Notes: generated by a model not told the origin, from the sequence alone. A DNA stretch of 6,529 nucleotides from Actinomycetota bacterium (GCA_018268735.1 JAFDWA010000092.1:1-6529), one strand, 5' to 3'; shown: positions 1-5,909, numbered from the stretch's first letter. Made by a program: numbers and translations.

Positions 1-61
1 GGACGTCGTCCGCCACCGCATCGTCGCCGACATCGTCGACGCCTACGCGCAGCGCGGCTGA
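1..61 (+). CDS. PhoH family ATPase, C-terminal end only (partial)
   Basis: Only the last 19 codons and a TGA stop at 59-61 are present, read in the frame that starts at base 2. The peptide is DVVRHRIVADIVDAYAQRG. The DVVRH...IV..IVDAY pattern is what I recall at the C-terminus of actinobacterial PhoH-like proteins, which are cytoplasmic P-loop ATPases related to the helicase domain of RecD and linked to RNA metabolism. Context supports this: phoH directly precedes ybeY in many bacteria, including mycobacteria. The nucleotide-binding motifs lie outside the window, so the call rests on a short tail plus gene order. The stop is 5 bp from the ybeY start, consistent with one operon. Confidence 0.7.
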   Translation, partial: DVVRHRIVADIVDAYAQRG

Positions 62-66
62 CGTCG

Positions 67-588
67 GTGGTCGTCGACGGGACACCTCCGGTCGTCGCGA
101 CGCGTGACGACCGCGATCCGTCGGACCGTGCGGCGCTTCCCGTGGACCTGGTCGACCTCGGCGCCCTGCTCGCCGACGTGCTGGCGGCGGAAGGAGCGTC
201 GGGCGACGCAGAGGCGTCGCTGCAACTCGTGTCGCCGGAGCGGATGAGCGAGCTCAACGTGCAGCACCTCGGAGGAACCGGCCCCACCGACGTGCTGTCG
301 TTCCCGCTCGACGGCATCGGCGATGCCGACCACGACGACCGTTCGGATCCGCTCGGGATCATCGTCGGCGACGTCGTCATCTGCCCCGAGGTCGCAGCCT
401 CGCAGGCGTCCGAGCACGCCGGTGATCTGCCGAGCGAGCTGGCGTTGCTCGTGGTGCACGGGGGGCTGCACCTGTGCGGGTGGGACCACGCCGATGCGGA
501 CGAGCGGGCCGCGATGTGGGCCCGTGAGCGACACCTGCTGGAGTCGGTCGGGCGCGCTCCGCTCTGTGACCCGTGGGGTTCGCCGTGA
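67..588 (+). CDS. ybeY: Endoribonuclease YbeY (16S rRNA 3'-end maturation factor)
   Basis: This is a 173-aa YbeY/UPF0054 metalloprotein, a cytoplasmic, single-strand-specific, zinc-dependent RNase involved in 16S rRNA 3' processing and ribosome quality control. The diagnostic motif HGGLHLCGWDH lies at residues 131-141; its three histidines (131, 135, 141) are the expected zinc ligands. The other family blocks are present: TDVLSFPLD from residue 74 and GDVVICPEVA just before the helix leading to the metal site. The GTG at 67 has no clear Shine-Dalgarno sequence and gives about 25 extra disordered residues. A GTG at 142, opening with VDLVDLGALL, is an alternative start nearer the usual family length. 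It sits 5 bp after the phoH-type gene, and its TGA overlaps the next gene's GTG. Product confidence is high; the start is uncertain. Confidence 0.95.
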   Translation: MVVDGTPPVVATRDDRDPSDRAALPVDLVDLGALLADVLAAEGASGDAEASLQLVSPERMSELNVQHLGGTGPTDVLSFPLDGIGDADHDDRSDPLGIIVGDVVICPEVAASQASEHAGDLPSELALLVVHGGLHLCGWDHADADERAAMWARERHLLESVGRAPLCDPWGSP

Positions 589-1853
589 CGTCGACCGACG
601 CGATCCTGCTGGTCATCGTCGTCGTGCTCGTCGTGTTCGCCGCCGTGCTGGCGGTCGCGGAGACGGCCATCACGCGGATGACCCGGGCTCGGGCGTCGGC
701 TCTCGCGGAGTCCGAACCACGGCGGGGACCCCGGGTGCAGCGGATCGTGGACAACCTCGAGCGGGACCTCAACGCGGTGTACCTCGCGGTCAACATCGTG
801 CAGACCGTCCAGGCGGCGCTCGTCGGTGTGCTCGCAGGTCGCCTGTTCGGACCGCTCGGCGTCGCGATCGGGATCTTCCTGAACGTCGTCGTGCTGTTCA
901 CGCTCGCCGAAGCGGCACCGAAGACCTGGGCGCTGCAGCACACCGACCGTGCCGCGCTCGTGACAGCGCCGCTGGTGGAGCTCGTCGGTCGGGTCCTGCG
1001 GTGGCCGGCACGATCCCTCATCGGTGTCGCGAACGTCCTGCTACCGGGCAAGGGCTTGAAGAAGGGGCCGTTCGTCACCGAGGAGGAGATCTTGGCGTTG
1101 GCCGAGGAGGCCGCCGAGGCGGCGGTCATCGAAGCCTCCGAACGCGACCTGATCGAGTCGATCATCGACTTCGGCGACACGATCGTGCGCGAGATCATGG
1201 TGCCGCGTCCCGACGTCGTGTCGATCGACGCCGACGCGTCCGTGGCGGACGCCGTGGAGCTGTCGATCGCCACCGGGCGCAGCCGGTTCCCTGTCTACGG
1301 TGAGAGCTCCGACGACGTGCTCGGGATGGTGTACGCGAAGGATGCGTTCGAGGCCGAACGCCTCAGCGACGTGCCCCGGCGCGTGCTCGAGGTGGCCCGG
1401 CCGGTGCTGTTCATCCCGGAGACGAAGCGGGTTGCAGAGCTGCTCACCGAGATGCAGGCACGCAAGACCCACATCGCGGTCGCCGTCGACGAGTACGGCG
1501 GCAACGCTGGGCTGGTGACCCTCGAGGACCTGCTCGAGGAGCTCGTCGGCGAGATCCACGACGAGTTCGACGAGGAGGCTGTCGAGGTGGAACCTCTCGG
1601 CGACGGCGAGTTCCTCGTGAACGCGACGTTGAACGTCGGCGACCTCAACGAACGACTCGACCTCCGTCTCCCGGAAGGGACCTGGGACTCCGTCGGTGGG
1701 CTCGTGTTCGGGACCCTGGGCAGGGTGCCCGTCCCTGGCGATGTCGTCGAGCTCGACGACGCGACGATCGTCGTCGAGCAGGTCGACGGGCGACGGGTCG
1801 GGCGGGTGCGTCTGCGGCGGCTGGACCGTTCCACCCCGGGTGCCGAGGCATGA
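585..1853 (+). CDS. DUF21/CBS-domain/CorC-HlyC membrane protein (CNNM-type, 'hemolysin C' family)
   Basis: From GTG at 585 the protein has 422 residues. Residues 5-25 form a strong transmembrane helix (ILLVIVVVLVVFAAVLAVAE), and more hydrophobic segments at about 65-110 end in the DUF21 signature EAAPKTWA. The FVTEEEILAL linker follows near 161, then a tandem CBS (Bateman) pair from MVPRPDVV (about 204) to VDEYGGNAGLVTLEDLLEEL (from 301), and a C-terminal CorC/HlyC domain at about 340-415. Proteins of this architecture are linked to Mg2+/Co2+ transport or efflux with nucleotide sensing by the CBS pair; the older name hemolysin is probably misleading. I chose GTG 585 because it overlaps the ybeY stop as GTGA and has a GTGGGG stretch at 573-578 at ribosome-binding distance. 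GTG 573 is in frame and would add four residues. The stop overlaps era as ATGA. Confidence 0.93.
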   Translation: MTSTDAILLVIVVVLVVFAAVLAVAETAITRMTRARASALAESEPRRGPRVQRIVDNLERDLNAVYLAVNIVQTVQAALVGVLAGRLFGPLGVAIGIFLNVVVLFTLAEAAPKTWALQHTDRAALVTAPLVELVGRVLRWPARSLIGVANVLLPGKGLKKGPFVTEEEILALAEEAAEAAVIEASERDLIESIIDFGDTIVREIMVPRPDVVSIDADASVADAVELSIATGRSRFPVYGESSDDVLGMVYAKDAFEAERLSDVPRRVLEVARPVLFIPETKRVAELLTEMQARKTHIAVAVDEYGGNAGLVTLEDLLEELVGEIHDEFDEEAVEVEPLGDGEFLVNATLNVGDLNERLDLRLPEGTWDSVGGLVFGTLGRVPVPGDVVELDDATIVVEQVDGRRVGRVRLRRLDRSTPGAEA

Positions 1854-2731
1854 ACGTCGGAGATCGTCCCGCCCAGGGTTCGACGGAGCCGGCCTTCCGG
1901 TCCGGGTTCGTGACCCTGGTCGGACGCCCCAACGTCGGCAAGTCGACGCTGCTCAACCGCATGCTGGGCGAGAAGGTCTCGATCGTGTCGGACAAGCCGC
2001 AGACGACGCGACACCAGATCCGCGGGGTGCTCACCGACGAGGACACCCAGGTCGTGTTCGTCGACACCCCCGGGATCCACCGTCCGCGGACGCTGATGGG
2101 CGAGCGGCTGAACGACACAGCAGCCGACGCGCTCTCCGGCGTCGACGTCGTGTGCCTCCTCCTCGACGCGACCCAGCGCGTCGGACCCGGTGACCGCTAC
2201 ATCGCGGAGCGGGTCCCACGCGACGCTGTCGTGGTGCTCAACAAGGTCGACCGTGCCGATCCCGCGCGCGTCGCGGAGCAGCTCGCGGTCGCTGCGGAGT
2301 TCGACCTGTCGGCGTACTTCCCCGTGTCGGCCCGAACGGGTCGCGGTGTGGACGTGCTCGTGCAGCACCTGAGGACGCGGATGCAGCCCGGCCCGGCGTG
2401 GTACCCCGACGGGGAGGTCACGGACCTCGGTGAGGGCTTCCGCGTCGCCGAACTGGTCCGCGAGCAGCTCCTTGCCGTCACCCGTGAGGAGCTGCCCCAC
2501 TCGATCGCGACGCGGACGACGCAGTGGGAGTGGCCGCACGTCCGCGTCGAGATCCTCGTCGAGCGCGAGTCGCAGAAGGGCATCGTGATCGGCAAGGGCG
2601 GTTCGGTGCTCAAGGAGGTCGGGACACGTGTCCGACGTCAGCTCCCCGAGGGCGCCTACCTGGAGCTCGTCGTCAAGGTCGACAAGGACTGGCAGTCCCG
2701 ACCGGGGTCGCTCGACCGCCTCGGCTACTGA
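1850..2731 (+). CDS. era: GTPase Era
   Basis: This 293-aa protein has the full Era architecture: an N-terminal Ras-like GTPase domain and a C-terminal KH RNA-binding domain. Visible motifs are G1 GRPNVGKS (25-32), G2 within PQTTR (50-54), G3 DTPG (72-75), G4 NKVD (131-134) and G5 SAR (160-162). The linker carries the Era-typical REELPHS (212-218), and the KH loop is GKGG (248-251) followed by LKEVGTRVRRQL. Era binds the 3' end of 16S rRNA and assists 30S assembly, acting in the cytoplasm and at the membrane. It fits functionally with YbeY upstream. The ATG overlaps the preceding TGA by 4 bases, so translation is probably coupled. The first 15 residues are a polar extension before the P-loop strand. 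Length is normal and no key residue is missing. Confidence 0.98.
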   Translation: MNVGDRPAQGSTEPAFRSGFVTLVGRPNVGKSTLLNRMLGEKVSIVSDKPQTTRHQIRGVLTDEDTQVVFVDTPGIHRPRTLMGERLNDTAADALSGVDVVCLLLDATQRVGPGDRYIAERVPRDAVVVLNKVDRADPARVAEQLAVAAEFDLSAYFPVSARTGRGVDVLVQHLRTRMQPGPAWYPDGEVTDLGEGFRVAELVREQLLAVTREELPHSIATRTTQWEWPHVRVEILVERESQKGIVIGKGGSVLKEVGTRVRRQLPEGAYLELVVKVDKDWQSRPGSLDRLGY

Positions 2732-2852
2732 CGTCGACGACCTGGCCGGAACCCCATCTCTCGAGCTCGGCACGTCGCACGTCGATTGCCGACGCGAGGC
2801 GTTGTCGGTGCCGGGCGGTCCTGATCGGCGACCAGAGGACGAGTCGGCGACG

Positions 2853-2858
2853 TAGCCT
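2853..2858 (+). promoter_or_regulatory. Possible -10 element (TAGCCT) upstream of the ABM-like gene
   Basis: The 167-bp gap after era contains a TANNNT-type hexamer, TAGCCT. It would place a transcription start near 2865 and give a 5' leader of about 34 bases before the ATG at 2899. I see no good -35 element. The gap and the strong ribosome binding site suggest that the next gene has its own promoter, but read-through from the era operon is equally possible because no terminator is evident after era. Confidence 0.25.
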
Positions 2859-2884
2859 TCGCTCGTTCCGTCCGATCGCTCGGA

Positions 2885-2893
2885 GCGAGGAGG
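2885..2893 (+). promoter_or_regulatory. Strong Shine-Dalgarno sequence fixing the start at 2899
   Basis: GCGAGGAGG lies five bases upstream of ATG 2899. It is by far the best ribosome binding site in the window; most other genes here start by overlap coupling or have weak sites. It decides the start of the ABM-like protein, whose reading frame is otherwise open much further upstream into era. A 5-bp hairpin with a 3-base loop (TCGCT-CGG-AGCGA, 2876-2888) partly overlaps it. Confidence 0.75.
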
Positions 2894-2898
2894 CCGCC

Positions 2899-3210
2899 AT
2901 GTGGGCGCAGATCATCCGGACCCGGCTGAAGCCGGGGACCGAGGACCGGCTGTCGGAGTTGCTCGCCCGGCTCCGTGAAGCCGAGCAGCCGGACTCGGGT
3001 CTCATCCGGACCACGGCGATGCGCGACCAGCACGATCCGCTCCAGCTCTACCTGATGGTCGTCTTCGGTTCCGAAGCGGAGGCGCGTGCCCGAGAGGAGG
3101 ACCCGCGCCGTGCGGAGGGGCTTGCTGCGGCACGGGCGATCATGGGCGAGATCCTCGACGGCTCCCGCGACTTCATCGATCTCGACGTCGTGGAGGAGAT
3201 CGTCCGATAG
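2899..3210 (+). CDS. Small antibiotic-biosynthesis-monooxygenase-like (ABM, dimeric alpha/beta-barrel) protein
   Basis: The protein is 103 aa, beginning MWAQIIRTRLKPGTEDRLSE. This looks like the first beta strand and first helix of the ferredoxin-like ABM fold: a strand, a KPG turn, then an amphipathic helix. A second strand (SGLIRTTAMRD), a third (LQLYLMVVFGSEAEARARE) and a C-terminal helix follow, with a tail FIDLDVVEEIV. The length (about 100 aa) is normal for single-domain ABM proteins, which act as dimers in the cytoplasm. Members include cofactor-free quinol/polyketide monooxygenases, heme-degrading enzymes and many of unknown role. I see no residue that fixes a substrate, so the function is open. 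The start is set by the strong ribosome binding site. The gene stands alone between the era operon and a convergent SDR gene 8 bp away. Confidence 0.72.
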   Translation: MWAQIIRTRLKPGTEDRLSELLARLREAEQPDSGLIRTTAMRDQHDPLQLYLMVVFGSEAEARAREEDPRRAEGLAAARAIMGEILDGSRDFIDLDVVEEIVR

Positions 3211-3218
3211 GCGGTGGC

Positions 3219-4016
3219 TCAGGTTCGCTGGGCTGCGCGCACCTGGCGGTCCATCGTCCATCGGATGACCGGAGCGAGCAGTCCTGCACCCCGCGCCAGC
3301 GCGGCGGTCATCGGATCGGCACAGATCGTGAAGCGGTCGCGCTCGATGCCGGCCAGCGCCTTCTCGGCGACGTGGCGTGGGGGCTTCGGCCTGATCGTCC
3401 CGGAGATCGCGGCGGTCTCCGCGGGCTTCACCTCGTTCTCCCGGGCGAAGCCGGGGGTATCGGTGTCCGGGGGATACAGCACGCTGACAGCGATGTCGTC
3501 GGCGACGAGCTCAGAGCGCAGCGACTCAGCCAGTCCCCGGAGGGCGAACTTGGTGGGGGAGTAGGCGCTGAAGCCGTACACGCCCAGCAGGCCAGCGGTC
3601 GACGACACGAAGCAGAGGTGACCTCGGCGGCGCCTGCGCATCGCCGGAAGGACCGCCGCGACGGCGTTCACCGCGCCGAGGTAGTTGACGTCCATCTCCG
3701 CTCGGAACTCGCTCGCGGGCAGCTCCCAGAACCTGCCGGGGAGGCTGTAGCCGGCGTTCGCGATCATCACGTCGCACGGTCCGGAGCGTGCGACCAGGTC
3801 GTCGACCGCTCGGGTCAGAGCGTCCCGATCAGCGACGTCGGCCACTGCCCAGCGGACCGACGGGCCGAGCCCCGCTGCGGCTGCCTCGAGGCGGTCCGGA
3901 CGACGTGCGATCAGCGACACCGTTGCTCCCCGACGGATGGCCGACGAGGCCATCGCCCGTCCGATTCCCTCGGAGCCGCCGGTGATGATCACGTGGGCTT
4001 CGCGCAGAGTGGCCAT
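3219..4016 (-). CDS. Short-chain dehydrogenase/reductase, 3-ketodihydrosphingosine reductase-like
   Basis: This is a complete classical SDR of 265 aa. The Rossmann cofactor motif TGGSEGIG is at 12-19, and the arginines after strand 2 (ARR, 37-39) favour NADPH. The NAG motif is at 87-89. The catalytic set is N111, S139, Y152 and K156 (YSPTK). The stretch FVSSTAGLLGVYGFSAYS, then KFALRGLAESL, then YPPDTDTPGFAREN (181-194) and KP-ET (197-201), closely matches my memory of eukaryotic 3-ketodihydrosphingosine reductase (KDSR), including the unusual PPDTDTPG block. The N-terminal membrane anchor of the human enzyme is absent and the C-terminal membrane region is shorter. True substrate unknown; it could reduce another 3-keto lipid or acyl compound. 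It is divergent from uppS and convergent with the ABM-like gene. No Shine-Dalgarno sequence is visible; a CAGACT hexamer (4023-4028, minus strand) 6 bases before the ATG suggests leaderless transcription. Confidence 0.9.
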   Translation of the reverse strand: MATLREAHVIITGGSEGIGRAMASSAIRRGATVSLIARRPDRLEAAAAGLGPSVRWAVADVADRDALTRAVDDLVARSGPCDVMIANAGYSLPGRFWELPASEFRAEMDVNYLGAVNAVAAVLPAMRRRRRGHLCFVSSTAGLLGVYGFSAYSPTKFALRGLAESLRSELVADDIAVSVLYPPDTDTPGFARENEVKPAETAAISGTIRPKPPRHVAEKALAGIERDRFTICADPMTAALARGAGLLAPVIRWTMDRQVRAAQRT

Positions 4017-4042
4017 GTGCCGAGTCTGCCAACCGACCGGGG

Positions 4043-4048
4043 TAGCGT
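4043..4048 (+). promoter_or_regulatory. Putative -10 element (TAGCGT) for leaderless uppS
   Basis: TAGCGT fits the actinobacterial -10 pattern TANNNT and ends 7 bases before GTG 4056, so transcription would start at or next to the start codon. Leaderless genes with this spacing are common in actinobacteria. It also explains the lack of a well-spaced Shine-Dalgarno sequence and argues against the in-frame GTG at 4047, which would lie inside the hexamer. No clear -35 is visible. The whole divergent spacer to the SDR gene is only 39 bp. Confidence 0.42.
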
Positions 4049-4055
4049 GCCGAGC

Positions 4056-4787
4056 GTGGAGCTGACCGCACTCGATGCCGACCGCATCCCCCGTCATGTC
4101 GCGATCGTGATGGACGGCAACGGCAGATGGGCGCAGCGTCGAGGGCTGCCGCGGACCGACGGCCACGCGGCCGGTGAGGAGGCGCTGCTCGACACCGTGT
4201 GGGGCGCGCTCGACGCCGGCATCCGGTACCTGACCGTGTACGCGTTCTCGACCGAGAACTGGAAGCGCCCGGTCGACGAGGTTCGCTTCCTGATGGGCTT
4301 CAACGAGCGACTCCTCATGACGCGTCGTGACGAGCTGCACGCGAAGGACGTGAAGGTGCAGTTCCTCGGACGTCGGGACTGGCGGGTCCCTCGGCGGGTC
4401 CTCAAGCGGATCACCGAGACCGAGGACCTGACCCGGGGCAACCGCGCGATGACGTTGTCGATGGCGTTCAACTACGGCGGTCGCGCCGAGCTCGTCGACG
4501 CGGTGCGGGAGATCGTCCGCGACGGCGTGAAGGCGGACAAGGTCGACGAGCGCACGATTCGCCGTCGGCTCTACGACCCCGACCTGCCGGATCCGGAGCT
4601 GATGGTCCGCACCTCCGGCGAGTACCGGATCTCCAACTTCCTGCTGTGGGAGCTCGCCTACTCGGAGCTGGTGTTCACCGATGTGCTCTGGCCCGACTTC
4701 CGCCGCGGTGACCTGTACGCAGCGATCGACGAGTTCCAGCGTCGGGATCGTCGCTTCGGCGGACTCGCCGACCCCGACGAAGGCTGA
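4056..4787 (+). CDS. uppS: Isoprenyl transferase (undecaprenyl/decaprenyl diphosphate synthase, cis-prenyltransferase)
   Basis: This 243-aa cis-prenyltransferase condenses isopentenyl diphosphate onto an allylic primer to make the polyprenyl carrier lipid for peptidoglycan and other envelope glycans. It acts at the cytoplasmic membrane. Family blocks are all present: HVAIVMDGNGRWA (14-26, with the catalytic Mg2+-binding Asp at 20), YAFSTENWKRP (62-72), FNYGGRAEL, and DLPDPELMVRTSGEYRISNF followed by LLWELAYSELVFTDVLWPDF. Length agrees with the family (about 240-255). Sequence alone does not give the product chain length; actinobacteria also have short-chain Z-farnesyl diphosphate synthases of this family. 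The start GTG 4056 is preferred to GTG 4047 because of the -10-like hexamer. recO follows after 12 bp, so the two are probably co-transcribed. In mycobacteria uppS and recO are also adjacent, but recO comes first. Confidence 0.95.
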   Translation: MELTALDADRIPRHVAIVMDGNGRWAQRRGLPRTDGHAAGEEALLDTVWGALDAGIRYLTVYAFSTENWKRPVDEVRFLMGFNERLLMTRRDELHAKDVKVQFLGRRDWRVPRRVLKRITETEDLTRGNRAMTLSMAFNYGGRAELVDAVREIVRDGVKADKVDERTIRRRLYDPDLPDPELMVRTSGEYRISNFLLWELAYSELVFTDVLWPDFRRGDLYAAIDEFQRRDRRFGGLADPDEG

Positions 4788-4799
4788 GCTCCGGCGCCC

Positions 4800-5519
4800 G
4801 TGGGCCTGTACCGCGACGTCGCCGTCGTGCTGCGCACCCACAAGCTGGGTGAGGCGGATCGCATCGTCGTGCTCATGACACGTGCAACCGGCAAGGTCCG
4901 AGCGGTCGCCAAGGGCGTTCGCAGGACGGGCTCGAAGTTCGGCTCGCGGCTGGAGCCCGGCTCGTACGTGTCGGTGCAGTTGCACGAGGGCCGTGGCGAG
5001 CTCGACATCGTGACCCAGACAGAGACGGTCGAGCCGTTCCGACGGACACGGGAGGACCTCTCACGGCTGGGTCACGCGGCGTCCCTGCTCGAAGCGGTCG
5101 AGCAGTTGGCCCAGGACCGCCAACCGCAGCCCCGCCTGCACGACATGCTCGTCGGTGGGCTCAGAACGATCGACGATCGCAACCCACCGCTGGTGGCTGG
5201 AGCGTTCTTCCTCAAGCTGCTCGCGGTCGATGGCGTCGCCCCGGAGCTCGACACCTGCGTCGGCTGCGGCGAGGAGGAGGGTCGGATGTGGCTCGCGATC
5301 GAGGCCGGCGGGGTGCGGTGCCGCTCCTGCGGGGGCGGTCGACCGGTCACCGACGAGGCGCTCGCCGTCGCTCGCGCCGTCCTCGGTGGGGGGCTGAACG
5401 TTGCGCTCGACCTGCCCGACGGTGCGGTCGTCCACGAGGTCGAATCGATCGCGACCGCGGTGCTCGAGGCCCACATCGAACGCCGTCTGCGGTCACTGAG
5501 CGTGCTGCACGACGGCTGA
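4800..5519 (+). CDS. recO: DNA repair protein RecO
   Basis: RecO, 239 aa, works with RecR (and RecF) to load RecA onto SSB-coated single-stranded DNA in gap repair and anneals complementary strands. The N-terminal OB-fold is recognisable from the opening LYRDVAVVLRTHKLGEADRIV and from AVAKGVRRTGSKFGSRLEPG (about 35-54), a typical RecO signature. The central region is helical. A zinc-binding site is formed by CVGC (153-156) and CRSC (174-177), as in other actinobacterial and Deinococcus RecO proteins. Length is normal. The GTG start is 12 bp after the uppS stop with only a weak ribosome binding site; in-frame continuity and the family N-terminus support it. The gene ends 14 bp from a convergent gene, without an obvious terminator. 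Confidence 0.95.
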   Translation: MGLYRDVAVVLRTHKLGEADRIVVLMTRATGKVRAVAKGVRRTGSKFGSRLEPGSYVSVQLHEGRGELDIVTQTETVEPFRRTREDLSRLGHAASLLEAVEQLAQDRQPQPRLHDMLVGGLRTIDDRNPPLVAGAFFLKLLAVDGVAPELDTCVGCGEEEGRMWLAIEAGGVRCRSCGGGRPVTDEALAVARAVLGGGLNVALDLPDGAVVHEVESIATAVLEAHIERRLRSLSVLHDG

Positions 5520-5533
5520 ACCCCGAGGGTGGG

Positions 5534-5794
5534 CTAGGTCGTCGGTTGGGGTGGGCAGTACGTCCAGTTGGCGGCGATCGCGTGGATTGCCTCTGCTGAC
5601 ATCAGGTACTGCTCGAAGTACCCGCAGCTGACGCACACATAGGTGTCGACCAGAGAGCTGACCTCGGTGCTCAACGGCTGGGGTGTGACCCTGACGCGCA
5701 TCTCACCTGTCGTGGATGCGCCGTGCCAGTACGAGCAGTTCCGCGCGCAGCGGATGTTGGCCTGGCCGCACTTCGGGCAGATCCCTCGTCGCAT
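5534..5794 (-). CDS. Small Cys-rich zinc-ribbon protein, function unknown
   Basis: An 86-aa protein with CPKC at 6-9 and CVSC at 54-57. This is the paired CxxC knuckle arrangement of a zinc ribbon, with the second knuckle in the context TYVCVSCGYFEQYL. That is a common ending for small bacterial zinc-ribbon proteins (vC..CGy.E.Y). Additional cysteines at 16, 20 and 80, and a histidine at 24 (CARNCSYWH), are not explained by a single zinc site. There is no signal peptide or membrane segment. The ATG at 5794 has a GAGGGAG ribosome binding site about 8 bases upstream on the minus strand, which supports the start. It is convergent with recO and lies downstream of the membrane-protein gene, separated by a strong hairpin. 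A regulatory or nucleic-acid-binding role is possible but unproven. Confidence 0.75.
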   Translation of the reverse strand: MRRGICPKCGQANIRCARNCSYWHGASTTGEMRVRVTPQPLSTEVSSLVDTYVCVSCGYFEQYLMSAEAIHAIAANWTYCPPQPTT

Positions 5795-5841
5795 GTCCTC
5801 GACTCCCTCGTTCGATTCCGCTCTGGTGCGGGTGCGAAGAG

Positions 5842-5877
5842 CGCTCCCGCCCGACCTGTGCAGGCCGGGCGGGAGCG
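5842..5877 (-). terminator. GC-rich hairpin, probable terminator of the membrane-protein gene
   Basis: CGCTCCCGCCCG (5842-5853) and CGGGCGGGAGCG (5866-5877) are perfect 12-base inverted repeats. They enclose a 12-base loop that can itself form a 3-4 bp inner stem (CCTG/CAGG). The hairpin lies 32 bases past the stop of the minus-strand membrane-protein gene. On that strand it is followed by GCTCTTCGCACC, so there is no real U tract; it would be an I-type terminator of the kind proposed for actinobacteria. It could also be an mRNA-stabilising structure or attenuator ahead of the zinc-ribbon gene. Confidence 0.7.
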
Positions 5878-5909
5878 TAGATGTCGGATGTCCCTGGTCG
5901 CCGGAGCGA

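Noticed and set aside
573..584. GTG at 573 as start of the CBS/HlyC protein.
   Set aside because: It is in frame and possible, but GTG 585 gives the GTGA overlap and has GGGG at ribosome-binding distance, while 573 has no upstream site. It adds only four residues.
1295..2773. A 492-aa open frame on the minus strand across the CBS gene and era.
   Set aside because: It is a shadow frame antisense to two clearly recognised genes; its translation is Ser/Thr/Arg-rich with no domain.
2779..2810. Short inverted repeats after era (CGTCG-attgc-CGACG and CCGAC...GTCGG) as a terminator.
   Set aside because: The stems are only about 5 bp, overlapping, and not followed by a U tract. This is common in sequence rich in CGTCG/CGACG.
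2524..2898. An in-frame N-terminal extension of the ABM-like protein, beginning inside era.
   Set aside because: It overlaps the era KH-domain coding region in another frame and shows no family similarity. ATG 2899 with a strong Shine-Dalgarno sequence gives the normal ABM length.
3372..4055. The uppS frame stays open about 228 codons upstream, suggesting a much longer fusion protein of up to 471 aa.
   Set aside because: This stretch is antisense to a complete SDR with all catalytic motifs. Its translation is low-complexity Arg/Gly/Asp-rich, and UppS has normal length from GTG 4056. It is an open frame caused by high GC.
4017..4985. The SDR frame stays open far upstream on the minus strand, suggesting an N-terminal extension through uppS and into recO.
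   Set aside because: The extension is antisense to uppS and recO, both well supported. The SDR Rossmann motif starts at the expected distance from ATG 4016.
5519..5534. ACCC-CGA-GGGT between recO and the convergent zinc-ribbon gene as a bidirectional terminator.
   Set aside because: A 4-bp stem with a 3-base loop is too weak and has no T tracts.
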